From NCBI RefSeq assembly GCF_001672975.1, contig NZ_LZKU01000210.1:1-41860 (forward strand): a DNA stretch of 41,860 nt. Reading direction: 5' to 3'. Source of the DNA: Mycobacterium sp. 1465703.0 (GTDB lineage Bacteria > Actinomycetota > Actinomycetes > Mycobacteriales > Mycobacteriaceae). Below are positions 34,366 through 41,720 of the stretch, one piece after another. The first letter of the stretch is position 1; the number at the start of each line of letters is the position of its first letter. The notes beneath the pieces were generated by a model. It was not told the DNA's origin, did no database searches, and saw only the letters and a list, made by a program, of their open reading frames with translations. Position numbers and translations under genes: made by a program.

Positions 34366-36438
34366 CTAGCGAGCGGCCGACGGAATCGCCACTGTTGGTT
34401 GCTCGTCGTGCCAATCACGTTGGGCCAGAACGCGATGCGCGACACGTTCCAGTGCGGCCTCCACCGCCCGACGGTCCGGGCGCCCCTCGAAACCCGGTGA
34501 CCGGGCGAGCTTGTCGACCAGCCACGCCAGTAGCAGCGACTGCACGTAGGCGACTTGCTGCCCCCCGGCCGGGGTGAGCCACAACTGTTCACCGTCGCGC
34601 TGCGCGTAGCCGCCGGAAACCAGGCGGGCGAAGGTGGGCTCGAGAACCTCGAACGGTATCCTTAGATAGTCGGCCATATCGGTGAGCCGGGCGGTCCCGT
34701 ACATCTGCGTGTACCGATTGATCCGCAGGACTCCCCACAGCCCGGCGACGTCGAGCCGGCAATCGGGCCGCATCGCGATGCTGCGCAACCGCATGCCGGT
34801 TTGGCCACGCATCATCCGTGCGATCGCGTTCTCCAGCATCTGGTCCGGTGTCTCGCTGGTTGGCATCCCGAACGCATCGCCGAGATCGACTGTGCTGTCG
34901 TGGAATTCCTGCAGCGGGACCTCGCGCAAGAACAATGCGAGCACGAACCCCACCAGCGCCACCGGAACCGCCCAAAGGAAAACCTGGGTGAGCGAGTCGG
35001 CGTAGGCGGCGACGATCGGGGCGGCCGCCTCTCGGGGCAGCCGGTGCAACGCCTCCGGCGACGCGGCGGCCGCGGCGGGCGCGCGGCTGGCCACCATCGC
35101 CGGGCCGATTCGGCTGTGCAGAAAGTTTGTGAACAGCGAACCGAAGATGGCGGCTCCGAACGAGCTGCCGATCGTGCGGAAGAAGGTCACGCCGGAGGTC
35201 GCGACGCCGAGGTCGTCGAAGCTCGACGTGTTCTGCACGATCAAAACCAGGGTCTGCATGCACATCCCGATCCCGGCGCCGAGGATGACGAGGAACAACG
35301 ATTGGACGACAGCTGATGTCGACGGGTCCATCCGTGACATCAGAAAGAACGCCACCGCCATGACGGCGGTGCCGGCGATCGGGAAGACTTTGTATCTGCC
35401 CGTGCGGCCGACGATGACACCACTACCCATCGAGGTGGTCAGCATCCCGATCACCATCGGCAACGTGCGCAGGCCCGATGCGGTGGCCGAGACACCGTCG
35501 ACGAACTGCATGTACGTCGGCAGGAACGTCAGGGCGCCCAGCATCGCGAACCCGACCACGAAGGACAGCACACAGCAGACGGTGAATACCGAACTCCGAA
35601 ACAGCCGGATCGGCAGGATCGGCTCGGCGGCGCGGTTCTCTACCCACGCGAAGATGCACAACGCGATCACCGACGCGACGAACAGGCCGATGATCACGGG
35701 CGATCCCCAGGGGTAGGTCGTTCCGCCCCAACTGGTGGCCAGTGTCAGGCCGGCGGCGCCCAGGCCGACGAACAGGATTCCGGTGTAGTCGATGACCGGT
35801 TTGGTGCGTTCGGTCAGCGCCGGGATGGCGGCGGCCGCCACGAAGAAGACCGCGACCGAGATCGGCACGTTGATCCAGAAGGCCCACCGCCAGGTGAAGT
35901 GATCGGTGAAGTAGCCGCCGAGCAAGGGGCCGATCACGGTGGTGACACCGAACACCGCCCCCATCGCCCCTTGGTAGCGGCCGCGGTCCCGCAGCGGGAT
36001 CACCTCGCCGATCAGGGCCATGGCGGTGACCATGAGCCCGCCGCCGCCGATGCCCTGCAGCGCACGCGACGCGACCAGCATGCTCATCGAACTCGAGAGC
36101 CCGCACAGCACGGATCCGGCGACGAAGAACACGACGGCCGCCTGGAAAATGCGCTTGCGGCCGAACATGTCACCGAATTTGCCTACCAGGGCGGTGATGA
36201 TCGTCGACGCGAGCAGGTAGCTGGTGACGACCCACGATTGATGGCCTGCGCCACCAAGATTGGCGACGATGGTCGGCAAAGCCGTCGCTACGATCGTTTG
36301 GTCCAGTGCGGCCATCAGCATGCCGAGCAGGATCGCCACGAAGATGAAATTGCGTCGCTGCGAGTCGACGGCGACATCGCCGGGTTGCGAATTCGAAGCG
36401 TGGCCGGCCGGAGCCGCTGCTGGTGTCGCCCTCGTCAT
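34366..36438 (-). CDS. DHA2-type MFS drug exporter with C-terminal winged-helix-like domain (Rv1877-like)
   Basis: The product has 690 residues; a usual 14-helix DHA2 exporter has about 500. Residues 28-530 carry the membrane part, with motif A as GKFGDMFGRKRIFQ, motif C-like AVFGVTTVIGPLLGG and the acidic helix-1 motif LDQTIVATALPTI. Residues about 570-690 form a soluble domain: LWGVLRINRYTQMYGTARLTDMADYLRIPFEVLEPTFARLVSGGYAQRDGEQLWLTPAGGQQV, which reads like a MarR-type winged helix including an LTPAG wing end. Since Mtb Rv1877 has almost the same length (687 aa, from memory), the fusion is conserved. It lies 89 bases after bfrA on the same strand. Confidence 0.9.
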   Translation of the reverse strand: MTRATPAAAPAGHASNSQPGDVAVDSQRRNFIFVAILLGMLMAALDQTIVATALPTIVANLGGAGHQSWVVTSYLLASTIITALVGKFGDMFGRKRIFQAAVVFFVAGSVLCGLSSSMSMLVASRALQGIGGGGLMVTAMALIGEVIPLRDRGRYQGAMGAVFGVTTVIGPLLGGYFTDHFTWRWAFWINVPISVAVFFVAAAAIPALTERTKPVIDYTGILFVGLGAAGLTLATSWGGTTYPWGSPVIIGLFVASVIALCIFAWVENRAAEPILPIRLFRSSVFTVCCVLSFVVGFAMLGALTFLPTYMQFVDGVSATASGLRTLPMVIGMLTTSMGSGVIVGRTGRYKVFPIAGTAVMAVAFFLMSRMDPSTSAVVQSLFLVILGAGIGMCMQTLVLIVQNTSSFDDLGVATSGVTFFRTIGSSFGAAIFGSLFTNFLHSRIGPAMVASRAPAAAAASPEALHRLPREAAAPIVAAYADSLTQVFLWAVPVALVGFVLALFLREVPLQEFHDSTVDLGDAFGMPTSETPDQMLENAIARMMRGQTGMRLRSIAMRPDCRLDVAGLWGVLRINRYTQMYGTARLTDMADYLRIPFEVLEPTFARLVSGGYAQRDGEQLWLTPAGGQQVAYVQSLLLAWLVDKLARSPGFEGRPDRRAVEAALERVAHRVLAQRDWHDEQPTVAIPSAAR

Positions 36439-36527
36439 GCCTACCTTCTCTCGGCGTTCGATGGTAATGAGTGCCCACCGTCAACCGGTGGCAACCAAAA
36501 CCTCGCGCGCAAGGCGGCGCCCGAGTC

Positions 36528-37007
36528 TCAGCTGGGTGGCCGCGACACGCACTGCGCCGAGTACAGCTCCACGCCCAGCTTGTCCATCAACTCGAGCTGC
36601 GTCTCGAGGTAGTCGATGTGCTTTTCCTCGTCGGCGACAATGCCCTCGAAAAGGGTGGCGGTGGTGGAATCTTGCTTTTCCCGGCACAGGATGATGGCGG
36701 GCTTGAGCCGATCCATCACCTCATATTCGATGGCCAGGTCGGCTTCGAATTGCTCGCGCAGCGTCTGGCCGATGCGCAGCGAGAAGAGCCGCTGGTAGTT
36801 CGGCAAACCGTCCAGCAACAGGATGCGGTCGGTGATCGCCTCGGCGTGTCGCATCTCGTCGAAAGACTCGGCACGCGTGTGCTCAGCTAACTCGGTGAAA
36901 CCCCAGTTGTCCTGCATCTTGGAGTGCAGGAAGTATTGGTTGATGGCGGTGAGCTCGCTGGTCAACTGCTCATTGAGCAGACGCAAAACTTCCGAATCCC
37001 CTTGCAT
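36528..37007 (-). CDS. bfrA: Bacterioferritin BfrA
   Basis: The product has exactly 159 residues, starting MQGDSEVLRLLNEQL with AGGAG six bases upstream. It forms a 24-subunit heme-containing shell that oxidises and stores iron. All ferroxidase ligands are in register: Glu18, Glu51, His54, Glu94, Glu127 and His130. The inter-subunit heme ligand is Met52. It is divergent from a Bfd-type ferredoxin that would reduce the core for iron release, and two IdeR boxes lie between them, as known for M. tuberculosis bfrA (Rv1876), which IdeR activates when iron is plentiful. Confidence 0.98.
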   Translation of the reverse strand: MQGDSEVLRLLNEQLTSELTAINQYFLHSKMQDNWGFTELAEHTRAESFDEMRHAEAITDRILLLDGLPNYQRLFSLRIGQTLREQFEADLAIEYEVMDRLKPAIILCREKQDSTTATLFEGIVADEEKHIDYLETQLELMDKLGVELYSAQCVSRPPS

Positions 37008-37174
37008 AGTCACTCCTATGGTGTGAGCGGCTGTCATGTGTGGCCGCGGTGGTGCACTGGGCTGAAGCGCACCATTCTTGGGCTGTAGCAGCACTTTGCC
37101 ACGCGAATTACGAATCTTCCAGCAAGGTTTGGCTGCACTCACTGGGTCCCTGAGTGACCTAAGTCGCCCCTTGG

Positions 37175-37193
37175 TTAGGTTAGACTGGGCTAA
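37175..37193. promoter_or_regulatory. IdeR (iron) box 1
   Basis: The sequence TTAGGTTAGACTGGGCTAA matches the IdeR consensus TTAGGTTAGGCTAACCTAA at 15 of 19 positions, with a perfect left half. It is 168 bases upstream of bfrA and 154 upstream of the Bfd-type gene. Confidence 0.8.
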
Positions 37194-37198
37194 GGAAC

Positions 37199-37217
37199 TT
37201 AGGTTAGACTCCACTAA
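37199..37217. promoter_or_regulatory. IdeR (iron) box 2
   Basis: The sequence TTAGGTTAGACTCCACTAA also matches the IdeR consensus at 15 of 19 positions and starts 24 bases after box 1, so the two sites lie on about the same DNA face region. A TAATAT -10-like element overlaps its right end (37215-37220) towards the Bfd-type gene. Tandem boxes are known in front of mycobacterial bfrA. Confidence 0.8.
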
Positions 37218-37346
37218 TATGCGGCATGTGTATTCAGCCCCATCGCCATGGCGTTCGTTGACTCGGGACGCCCGGATTTGGGACGGATCGCAGACGCCAC
37301 ACCGAGCTTTCGACGAAGGGGACGCCGACGTGCGGGAGGTGCGCTG

Positions 37347-37532
37347 ATGTACGTGTGCCTGTGTGTCGGGGCCACCAACCAGACCGTGTGCGACGTCGTC
37401 GCACAGGGCGCATCGACCTCGAAGGAAATCGCCGCTGCGTGTGGAGCAGGCGGTGACTGCGGTCGTTGCCGGCGCACGCTGCGAGCCATTCTCGCCGCCT
37501 CGGCGAAGATGGAAACAGCCCCGTCGGCCTGA
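37347..37532 (+). CDS. bfd: Bacterioferritin-associated [2Fe-2S] ferredoxin (Bfd type)
   Basis: The product has 61 residues from the ATG at 37347, with GGAGG eight bases upstream. The cluster ligands are Cys4, Cys6, Cys38 and Cys41 in the C-x-C-x31-C-x2-C spacing of Bfd proteins (PF04324). Bfd docks on bacterioferritin and passes electrons to the ferric core so that iron can be mobilised. It is divergent from bfrA across two IdeR boxes, so storage and release can be set by the same iron signal. In Pseudomonas, bfd is induced under iron starvation, opposite to bfr, and a similar contrast is possible here. The longer frame from 37248 is not needed. Confidence 0.88.
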   Translation: MYVCLCVGATNQTVCDVVAQGASTSKEIAAACGAGGDCGRCRRTLRAILAASAKMETAPSA

Positions 37533-37547
37533 TATCGGCCGGCCGTC

Positions 37548-37575
37548 TCAGCCCTTGTTGCGTCAGCCCTTGTTG
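37548..37575. repeat. 13-base tandem repeat at the crotonase stop
   Basis: TCAGCCCTTGTTG occurs at 37548-37560 and again at 37563-37575, separated by CG. The right copy is the end of the crotonase gene (codons for Asn-Lys-Gly and the stop); the left copy lies just beyond the stop. It looks like a small replication-slippage duplication and has no evident role. Confidence 0.6.
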
Positions 37576-38312
37576 AAGTCGGCCAGGGCCGCGGCGTTGG
37601 CTTGTGCGCCCATCAGTTCGGCGAAATGGGCGTTCTCCCGAGCGGTGGCCGCCGCGATCTCCGGGCGCACCGGCTCCATCATGGTGTGCTTGACGGCCAT
37701 CAAGCTCGAAATCGGCCGGGAGGCAAGGATTTCGGCGTGATGACGGGCCTGCGCCAAGAGTTCGTCGGGTTCGCAGACCCGCCAGACCAGTCCCATCCGC
37801 AACGCCTCCTCGGCGCTGACCCATTCGGAAGACATCAACAGCCAGGCCGCGTTCTGTCGGCCCATCAGCTGGGGCAGCAGGTATGACGAAGCCGCTTCGG
37901 GTGCCACACCCAAACTGGTGAACGGGCACTTCAGCCGGGCGGTCGACGACATGAACGCCAAATCGGCATAGCCGAGGATGGTGGCGCCGATTCCCACGCC
38001 GACACCGTTGACCGCACAGATCAACGGCTTGGGAAACGCGCTGAGCGCATTGATCAGTCCGATGAAGCCATGCTTTCCCGGGGTGAAGTCCGGGTCGGTG
38101 ATCCGGGCCTGCATCTCGGCCAGGTCGGTGCCGGCGCTGAAGCCACGCCCCGCGCCGGTCAGCAGCGCCACCGCGACCTCGGGATCATCGGCGGCTTCCA
38201 GCAGCGCCTCGGCGGTGGCGTCGTAGAGGGCTTCGTTGAACGCGTTGAGCGCCTCCGGCCGGTTCAGCGTGAGGGTGCGTACTCGCTTATCGTCATCGAT
38301 CTGCAGCGTCAC
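37563..38312 (-). CDS. Enoyl-CoA hydratase/isomerase (crotonase) family protein
   Basis: The product has 249 residues. The oxyanion-hole segments are GRGFSAGTDLAEM (about residues 54-66) and the second-loop VNGVGVGIGATILGYADLAFMSSTARLKCPFTSLGVAPEAASSYLLPQLMG. The single Glu in VAPEAASSYLLP corresponds to the acid of delta3,delta2-enoyl-CoA isomerases, and the other hydratase Glu is not evident, so an isomerase is likelier than a hydratase. It acts in fatty-acid or related CoA-ester breakdown. It is the last of three minus-strand genes with 9- and 18-base gaps, behind the EthD-like and FDOR genes. A 13-base direct repeat duplicates its stop region. Confidence 0.86.
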   Translation of the reverse strand: MTLQIDDDKRVRTLTLNRPEALNAFNEALYDATAEALLEAADDPEVAVALLTGAGRGFSAGTDLAEMQARITDPDFTPGKHGFIGLINALSAFPKPLICAVNGVGVGIGATILGYADLAFMSSTARLKCPFTSLGVAPEAASSYLLPQLMGRQNAAWLLMSSEWVSAEEALRMGLVWRVCEPDELLAQARHHAEILASRPISSLMAVKHTMMEPVRPEIAAATARENAHFAELMGAQANAAALADFNKG

Positions 38313-38330
38313 GCCAGCAGCCTAACCAGC

Positions 38331-38774
38331 TCAGCCGTTGCTGTAGACGCGGGTTGGGGCGATCAGCACCACCGCGCGTCGCTCCTGGGCCATCACCCGG
38401 TCGTACTCGTCCCAGTTGTCGTGGGTGCCGCCCGCGGCGGTGAACACGTCGCGAAGCAGCAACCGCAACTGATCGGCGTCCGCGAGCCAGGGCTGGGTGT
38501 CGTCCGGGCCGGCCAACTCCGCGTGGCCCTCGACAGTCGCCCACTGCCACCCGTTGCGGAAGGTCACCGCCAACTGTGGGCGGGCCCGCAGGTTGGCCAG
38601 CTTGACCCTGCCGTAAGTGGTGAAACCGAGAACTTCTTCACCACTCGCCGGGTGCGCCAGCAGCCCCACGTTGACCAGCGAAGCCTGCACCGTGCCGTCG
38701 GCGCGGACGGTGGACACCACCGCCAGACCGCTTTCCGCCGTGGCCAGCGCCACGGCTTCGCGCAATGTTGTCAT
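38331..38774 (-). CDS. Split-beta-barrel flavin/F420-binding protein (Rv1875-like)
   Basis: The product has 147 residues and follows the pyridoxamine-5'-phosphate-oxidase-like (FDOR) fold: LAVVSTVRADGTVQASLVNVGLLAHPASGEEVLGFTTYGRVKLANLRARPQLAVTFR, then a helical stretch DQLRLLLRDVFTAAGGTHDNWDEYDRVMAQERRAVVLI. Relatives bind F420, FMN, biliverdin or heme; this one cannot be assigned further. Length and place equal Rv1875 as I remember it. It is the middle gene of the EthD-FDOR-crotonase run. Confidence 0.85.
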   Translation of the reverse strand: MTTLREAVALATAESGLAVVSTVRADGTVQASLVNVGLLAHPASGEEVLGFTTYGRVKLANLRARPQLAVTFRNGWQWATVEGHAELAGPDDTQPWLADADQLRLLLRDVFTAAGGTHDNWDEYDRVMAQERRAVVLIAPTRVYSNG

Positions 38775-38783
38775 CTGAGTTCC

Positions 38784-39485
38784 TCAAAAGTTGAACGGTG
38801 TTGCGAAGACATACCGGCTCGTCGGCACGGTGTCGATGTTCTCGTTGGCACCAAAAGCAGTGGTGCTGGCGACCATTCGGCCCAACCGATCCTGTAGGTC
38901 GTCGTCATCGGCGGCTCCGAAAAAAGCGTGGAGGTCGGTGATGGCCTCTTGTGGGAACAACTCCTCGACGATGCCCGCGATTCCCGGCGCATCCGGGGTG
39001 AGGGCCCGCACCACCCAGTTCTGGGTGTAGCCGAACGTCGACTGCGTTTCGATGGCCACCGAGGTGTGATCACGCTGCCAGCGGGTCAGCCAGGTCGCCT
39101 GGTCCATGTCAGGGGGCCGGCGCAGTAGCGCGATATTGGCCAAACCTGGTGTGCGAGCACCGAATTGGACGGCGGGCGGACACAGTGGAACCGATTCGGT
39201 CACCAGGTATGCGGCGAGCTGCTCACATTCTTGGGCGAGGAACTTGAATGCCGCCGTCGTTTGGTCGCCGTAGCACTGCTGGGTCCACAGGCTCACCACC
39301 GCGGCCACCGGCGGGTCCAAGGTGGTCAATGTCATCAGCGAGTGACGCACGGTGCTGTCACGAACGTTCATCTGCAGCCCGGCGACGCCCAGTTGCAGCA
39401 GCGCATCAGCGACATGACCGCGTTGCCGGGCGCACCACGCGTCATCCGGCTCCGCACGCCGGAGCACCACGATCACCTTTTCCAT
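38784..39485 (-). CDS. EthD-domain-like dimeric alpha/beta-barrel protein
   Basis: The product has 233 residues, starting MEKVIVVLRRAEPDDAWCARQRGHVADALLQLG. It appears to be two ferredoxin-like halves. The second half, residues about 115-233, contains ALLRRPPDMDQATWLTRWQRDHTSVAIETQSTFGYTQNWVVRAL, which resembles EthD domains (PF07110) in which W-x-x-x-H lies at a putative ligand site. No enzymatic activity is established. It begins the three-gene run with the FDOR and crotonase genes (9-base gap), suggesting a degradative pathway for a CoA-linked or alicyclic compound. Confidence 0.65.
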   Translation of the reverse strand: MEKVIVVLRRAEPDDAWCARQRGHVADALLQLGVAGLQMNVRDSTVRHSLMTLTTLDPPVAAVVSLWTQQCYGDQTTAAFKFLAQECEQLAAYLVTESVPLCPPAVQFGARTPGLANIALLRRPPDMDQATWLTRWQRDHTSVAIETQSTFGYTQNWVVRALTPDAPGIAGIVEELFPQEAITDLHAFFGAADDDDLQDRLGRMVASTTAFGANENIDTVPTSRYVFATPFNF

Positions 39486-39521
39486 AGGCAGAACTTACCT
39501 GTGGCGGGTTGTGGTGCAGGC

Positions 39522-40457
39522 CTACTTCACCAGCCGGACCTGGTGCTGGCTACTGATCAATGTGCCGATCAGCGCGGCCAGCCGGCGATAGGACTCGTCG
39601 CGCCCGCTCGATGAGCGGAAAACCAAACCGATCCGCCGTCCCGGGCGGGGCGCGGCGAACTGCGCCAGGCCCAGCCGGCTTCTTGCCGCCTCGACCGGTA
39701 CCGCGCTCTGTGGAATCAGCGTCACGCCCAGACCGCCGGTCACACATTGCACCGCGGTCGCCAGGGAGGCCGCCCGGGTGTTGGCCAACTCCGCTCGTAC
39801 CCCCGCCTTATGGCAGACGTCGAGTGCTTGATCGCGCAGGCAGTGCCCCTCGTCCAGGAGCAGCAGCGGCAGGTCAGCCAGAGCCGTCGCCGGCACCCGG
39901 CGCTTGCCCGCCAGCGGATGGCCGGGCGGTAGGGCGAGCACGAAATCTTCGTCGTAGATCGGGATCGCGGTGAGGCCGGTGCCCTCGGCGGGCAGCGCGA
40001 TCAGGGCCGCATCCAGTGCGCCTTCACGCAGCACCGCGAGCAGCCGCTCGGTCTGGTCTTCGGTCACCCGCAACGTCAGCCCTGGGAGTTCTTCGGCCAC
40101 TCCGGCCAGCACGGTCGGCAGCACATAGGGCGCCACCGTGGGAATCAGTCCCAGCCGGATACCGGCCCGCAGCGGATCCGATGAGCCCGCCGCCGCGGCA
40201 CTGAATGCGTCCGCCGCCTCGACCACGGCCTGGGCGTGCGGCAGCAGTTCGATGCCCTCCGCTGTCAAGAAGACTCGCCGAGTGGAGCGCTCGACCAACT
40301 GGGTGCCCAAGCCCGCCTCCAGCGCCGCCAGCGCCTGCGACAACGTCGATTGGCTTACCCCGAGATCGGCTGCAGCACTGCTGAATTGGCGCTTCTCCGC
40401 GACCGCGACAAACGCCCGCAGGCCGGCGATAGTGGGCTGATAACTCTTATCGGTCAT
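39522..40457 (-). CDS. oxyR: Peroxide-sensing LysR-type regulator OxyR, intact
   Basis: The product has 311 residues from the ATG at 40457. The N-terminal winged helix-turn-helix is [43 protein letters not shown] (residues 9-51). The sensing cysteines are Cys206 and Cys215 in [14 protein letters not shown], the same spacing as Cys199/Cys208 of E. coli OxyR, where peroxide forms an intramolecular disulfide. It is divergent from ahpC with a 101-base intergenic region. In M. tuberculosis oxyR is a pseudogene; here it is complete and probably functional, as in M. avium, M. leprae and M. marinum. A palindrome covers its own start codon, consistent with autoregulation. Confidence 0.96.
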   Translation of the reverse strand: MTDKSYQPTIAGLRAFVAVAEKRQFSSAAADLGVSQSTLSQALAALEAGLGTQLVERSTRRVFLTAEGIELLPHAQAVVEAADAFSAAAAGSSDPLRAGIRLGLIPTVAPYVLPTVLAGVAEELPGLTLRVTEDQTERLLAVLREGALDAALIALPAEGTGLTAIPIYDEDFVLALPPGHPLAGKRRVPATALADLPLLLLDEGHCLRDQALDVCHKAGVRAELANTRAASLATAVQCVTGGLGVTLIPQSAVPVEAARSRLGLAQFAAPRPGRRIGLVFRSSSGRDESYRRLAALIGTLISSQHQVRLVK

Positions 40458-40465
40458 ACCTATAA
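40447..40465. promoter_or_regulatory. OxyR-type palindrome centred on the oxyR start codon
   Basis: The sequence TTATCGGTCATACCTATAA is symmetric at eight of nine arm pairs minus one (TTATCGGT against ACCtATAA, with one mismatch). The central CAT is the oxyR start codon on the minus strand. The form ATC-N9-(G)AT fits the LysR/OxyR sites described at the mycobacterial oxyR-ahpC region. It lies 94 bases upstream of ahpC. Confidence 0.6.
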
Positions 40466-40558
40466 ACCTAGTGGGAAATATCACCTTTACTTCATCAAGG
40501 GTACGCGGCAACATGGTGAACGAAAGCTAATCTTGAGTAATTCCAGATAAGGAGCGAC

Positions 40559-41146
40559 ATGCCTCTGCTGACCATCGGCGACCAGTTCCCCGCCTATGAG
40601 CTGACTGCATTGATTGCGGGCGATCTGTCCAAGGTCGACGCCAAGCAGCCTGGGGACTACTTCACCACCATCACCAACGAGGACCACGCCGGCAAGTGGC
40701 GGGTGGTGTTCTTCTGGCCGAAGGACTTCACCTTCGTGTGCCCGACCGAGATTGCCGCGTTCGGCAAGCTCAACGACGAATTCGAAGACCGTGACGCGCA
40801 GGTGCTGGGTGTTTCGATCGACAGCGAGTTCGTGCACTTCAACTGGCGGGCACAGCATGACGACCTCAAGAAGCTGCCCTTCCCGATGCTCTCGGACATC
40901 AAACGCGAGCTCAGCCTGGCCACCGGTGTGCTCAACGCCGAGGGCGTGGCGGACCGGGCGACCTTCCTGGTGGACCCGAACAACGAGATCCAGTTCGTTT
41001 CGGTCACCGCGGGTTCCGTGGGCCGCAACGTCGAAGAAGTGCTGCGCGTGCTGGACGCACTGCAGTCCGACGAGTTGTGCGCGTGCAACTGGCGCAAGGG
41101 TGACCCGACGCTGGACGCGACCGAACTGCTCAAGCAGTCGGCCTGA
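40559..41146 (+). CDS. ahpC: Alkyl hydroperoxide reductase subunit AhpC (peroxiredoxin)
   Basis: The product has 195 residues, with AAGGAG five bases before the ATG. The peroxidatic Cys61 is in FTFVCPTEIAAFG. Cys174 and Cys176 in DELCACNWRKGD supply the resolving thiols, as in M. tuberculosis AhpC. It reduces organic peroxides, hydrogen peroxide and peroxynitrite in the cytoplasm and is regenerated through AhpD. It forms an operon with ahpD (27 bases between genes) and is divergent from oxyR. In oxyR-competent mycobacteria it is peroxide-inducible. Confidence 0.98.
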   Translation: MPLLTIGDQFPAYELTALIAGDLSKVDAKQPGDYFTTITNEDHAGKWRVVFFWPKDFTFVCPTEIAAFGKLNDEFEDRDAQVLGVSIDSEFVHFNWRAQHDDLKKLPFPMLSDIKRELSLATGVLNAEGVADRATFLVDPNNEIQFVSVTAGSVGRNVEEVLRVLDALQSDELCACNWRKGDPTLDATELLKQSA

Positions 41147-41173
41147 TCCCCTAAGGTCGGTGTAGGAGGCGAG

Positions 41174-41710
41174 ATGAGCGTAGAAAACCTCAAAGAAGCG
41201 CTACCGGAGTACGCCAAGGACCTCAAGCTCAACCTGGGCTCGATTACTCGAACCACCGAGCTCAACGAGGAGCAGCTGTGGGGCACCCTGCTGGCCAGCG
41301 CCGCAGCGACCCGGAACACCCAGGTGCTCAGCGAGATTGGCGCCGAGGCGGCTGACATCCTGTCCGCCGAGGCGTACAACGCCGCGCTGGGAGCCGCGTC
41401 GATCATGGGCATGAACAACGTGTTCTACCGTGGCCGGGGCTTTCTGGACGGCAAGTACGACGATCTGCGCGCGGGATTGCGGATGAACATCATCGCCAAT
41501 CCCGGCGTAGAGAAGGCGAACTTCGAGCTGTGGTCCTTCGCGGTGTCGTCGATCAACGGATGTCCGGACTGCGTGGCCGCCCACGAGCACACGCTGCGCG
41601 AGGCCGGTGTCAGCCGGGAAACCATTCAGGAGGCGTTGAAGGCCGCGGCGATCATTTCCGGTGTGGCGCAAGCGATCGTCGCCTCCCAGACGCTGGCAAC
41701 CGTCGGCTGA
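41174..41710 (+). CDS. ahpD: Alkyl hydroperoxidase AhpD
   Basis: The product has 178 residues of the carboxymuconolactone-decarboxylase fold. The redox pair is Cys130 and Cys133, here in the sequence CPDC, with Glu118 and His137 in the places of the M. tuberculosis proton relay. Residue 132 is Asp where I recall His in M. tuberculosis (CSHC). AhpD transfers electrons from lipoamide-linked SucB/Lpd to AhpC and has weak peroxidase activity itself. GGAGG precedes the ATG. Confidence 0.97.
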   Translation: MSVENLKEALPEYAKDLKLNLGSITRTTELNEEQLWGTLLASAAATRNTQVLSEIGAEAADILSAEAYNAALGAASIMGMNNVFYRGRGFLDGKYDDLRAGLRMNIIANPGVEKANFELWSFAVSSINGCPDCVAAHEHTLREAGVSRETIQEALKAAAIISGVAQAIVASQTLATVG

Positions 41711-41720
41711 CCGCGCCGCC

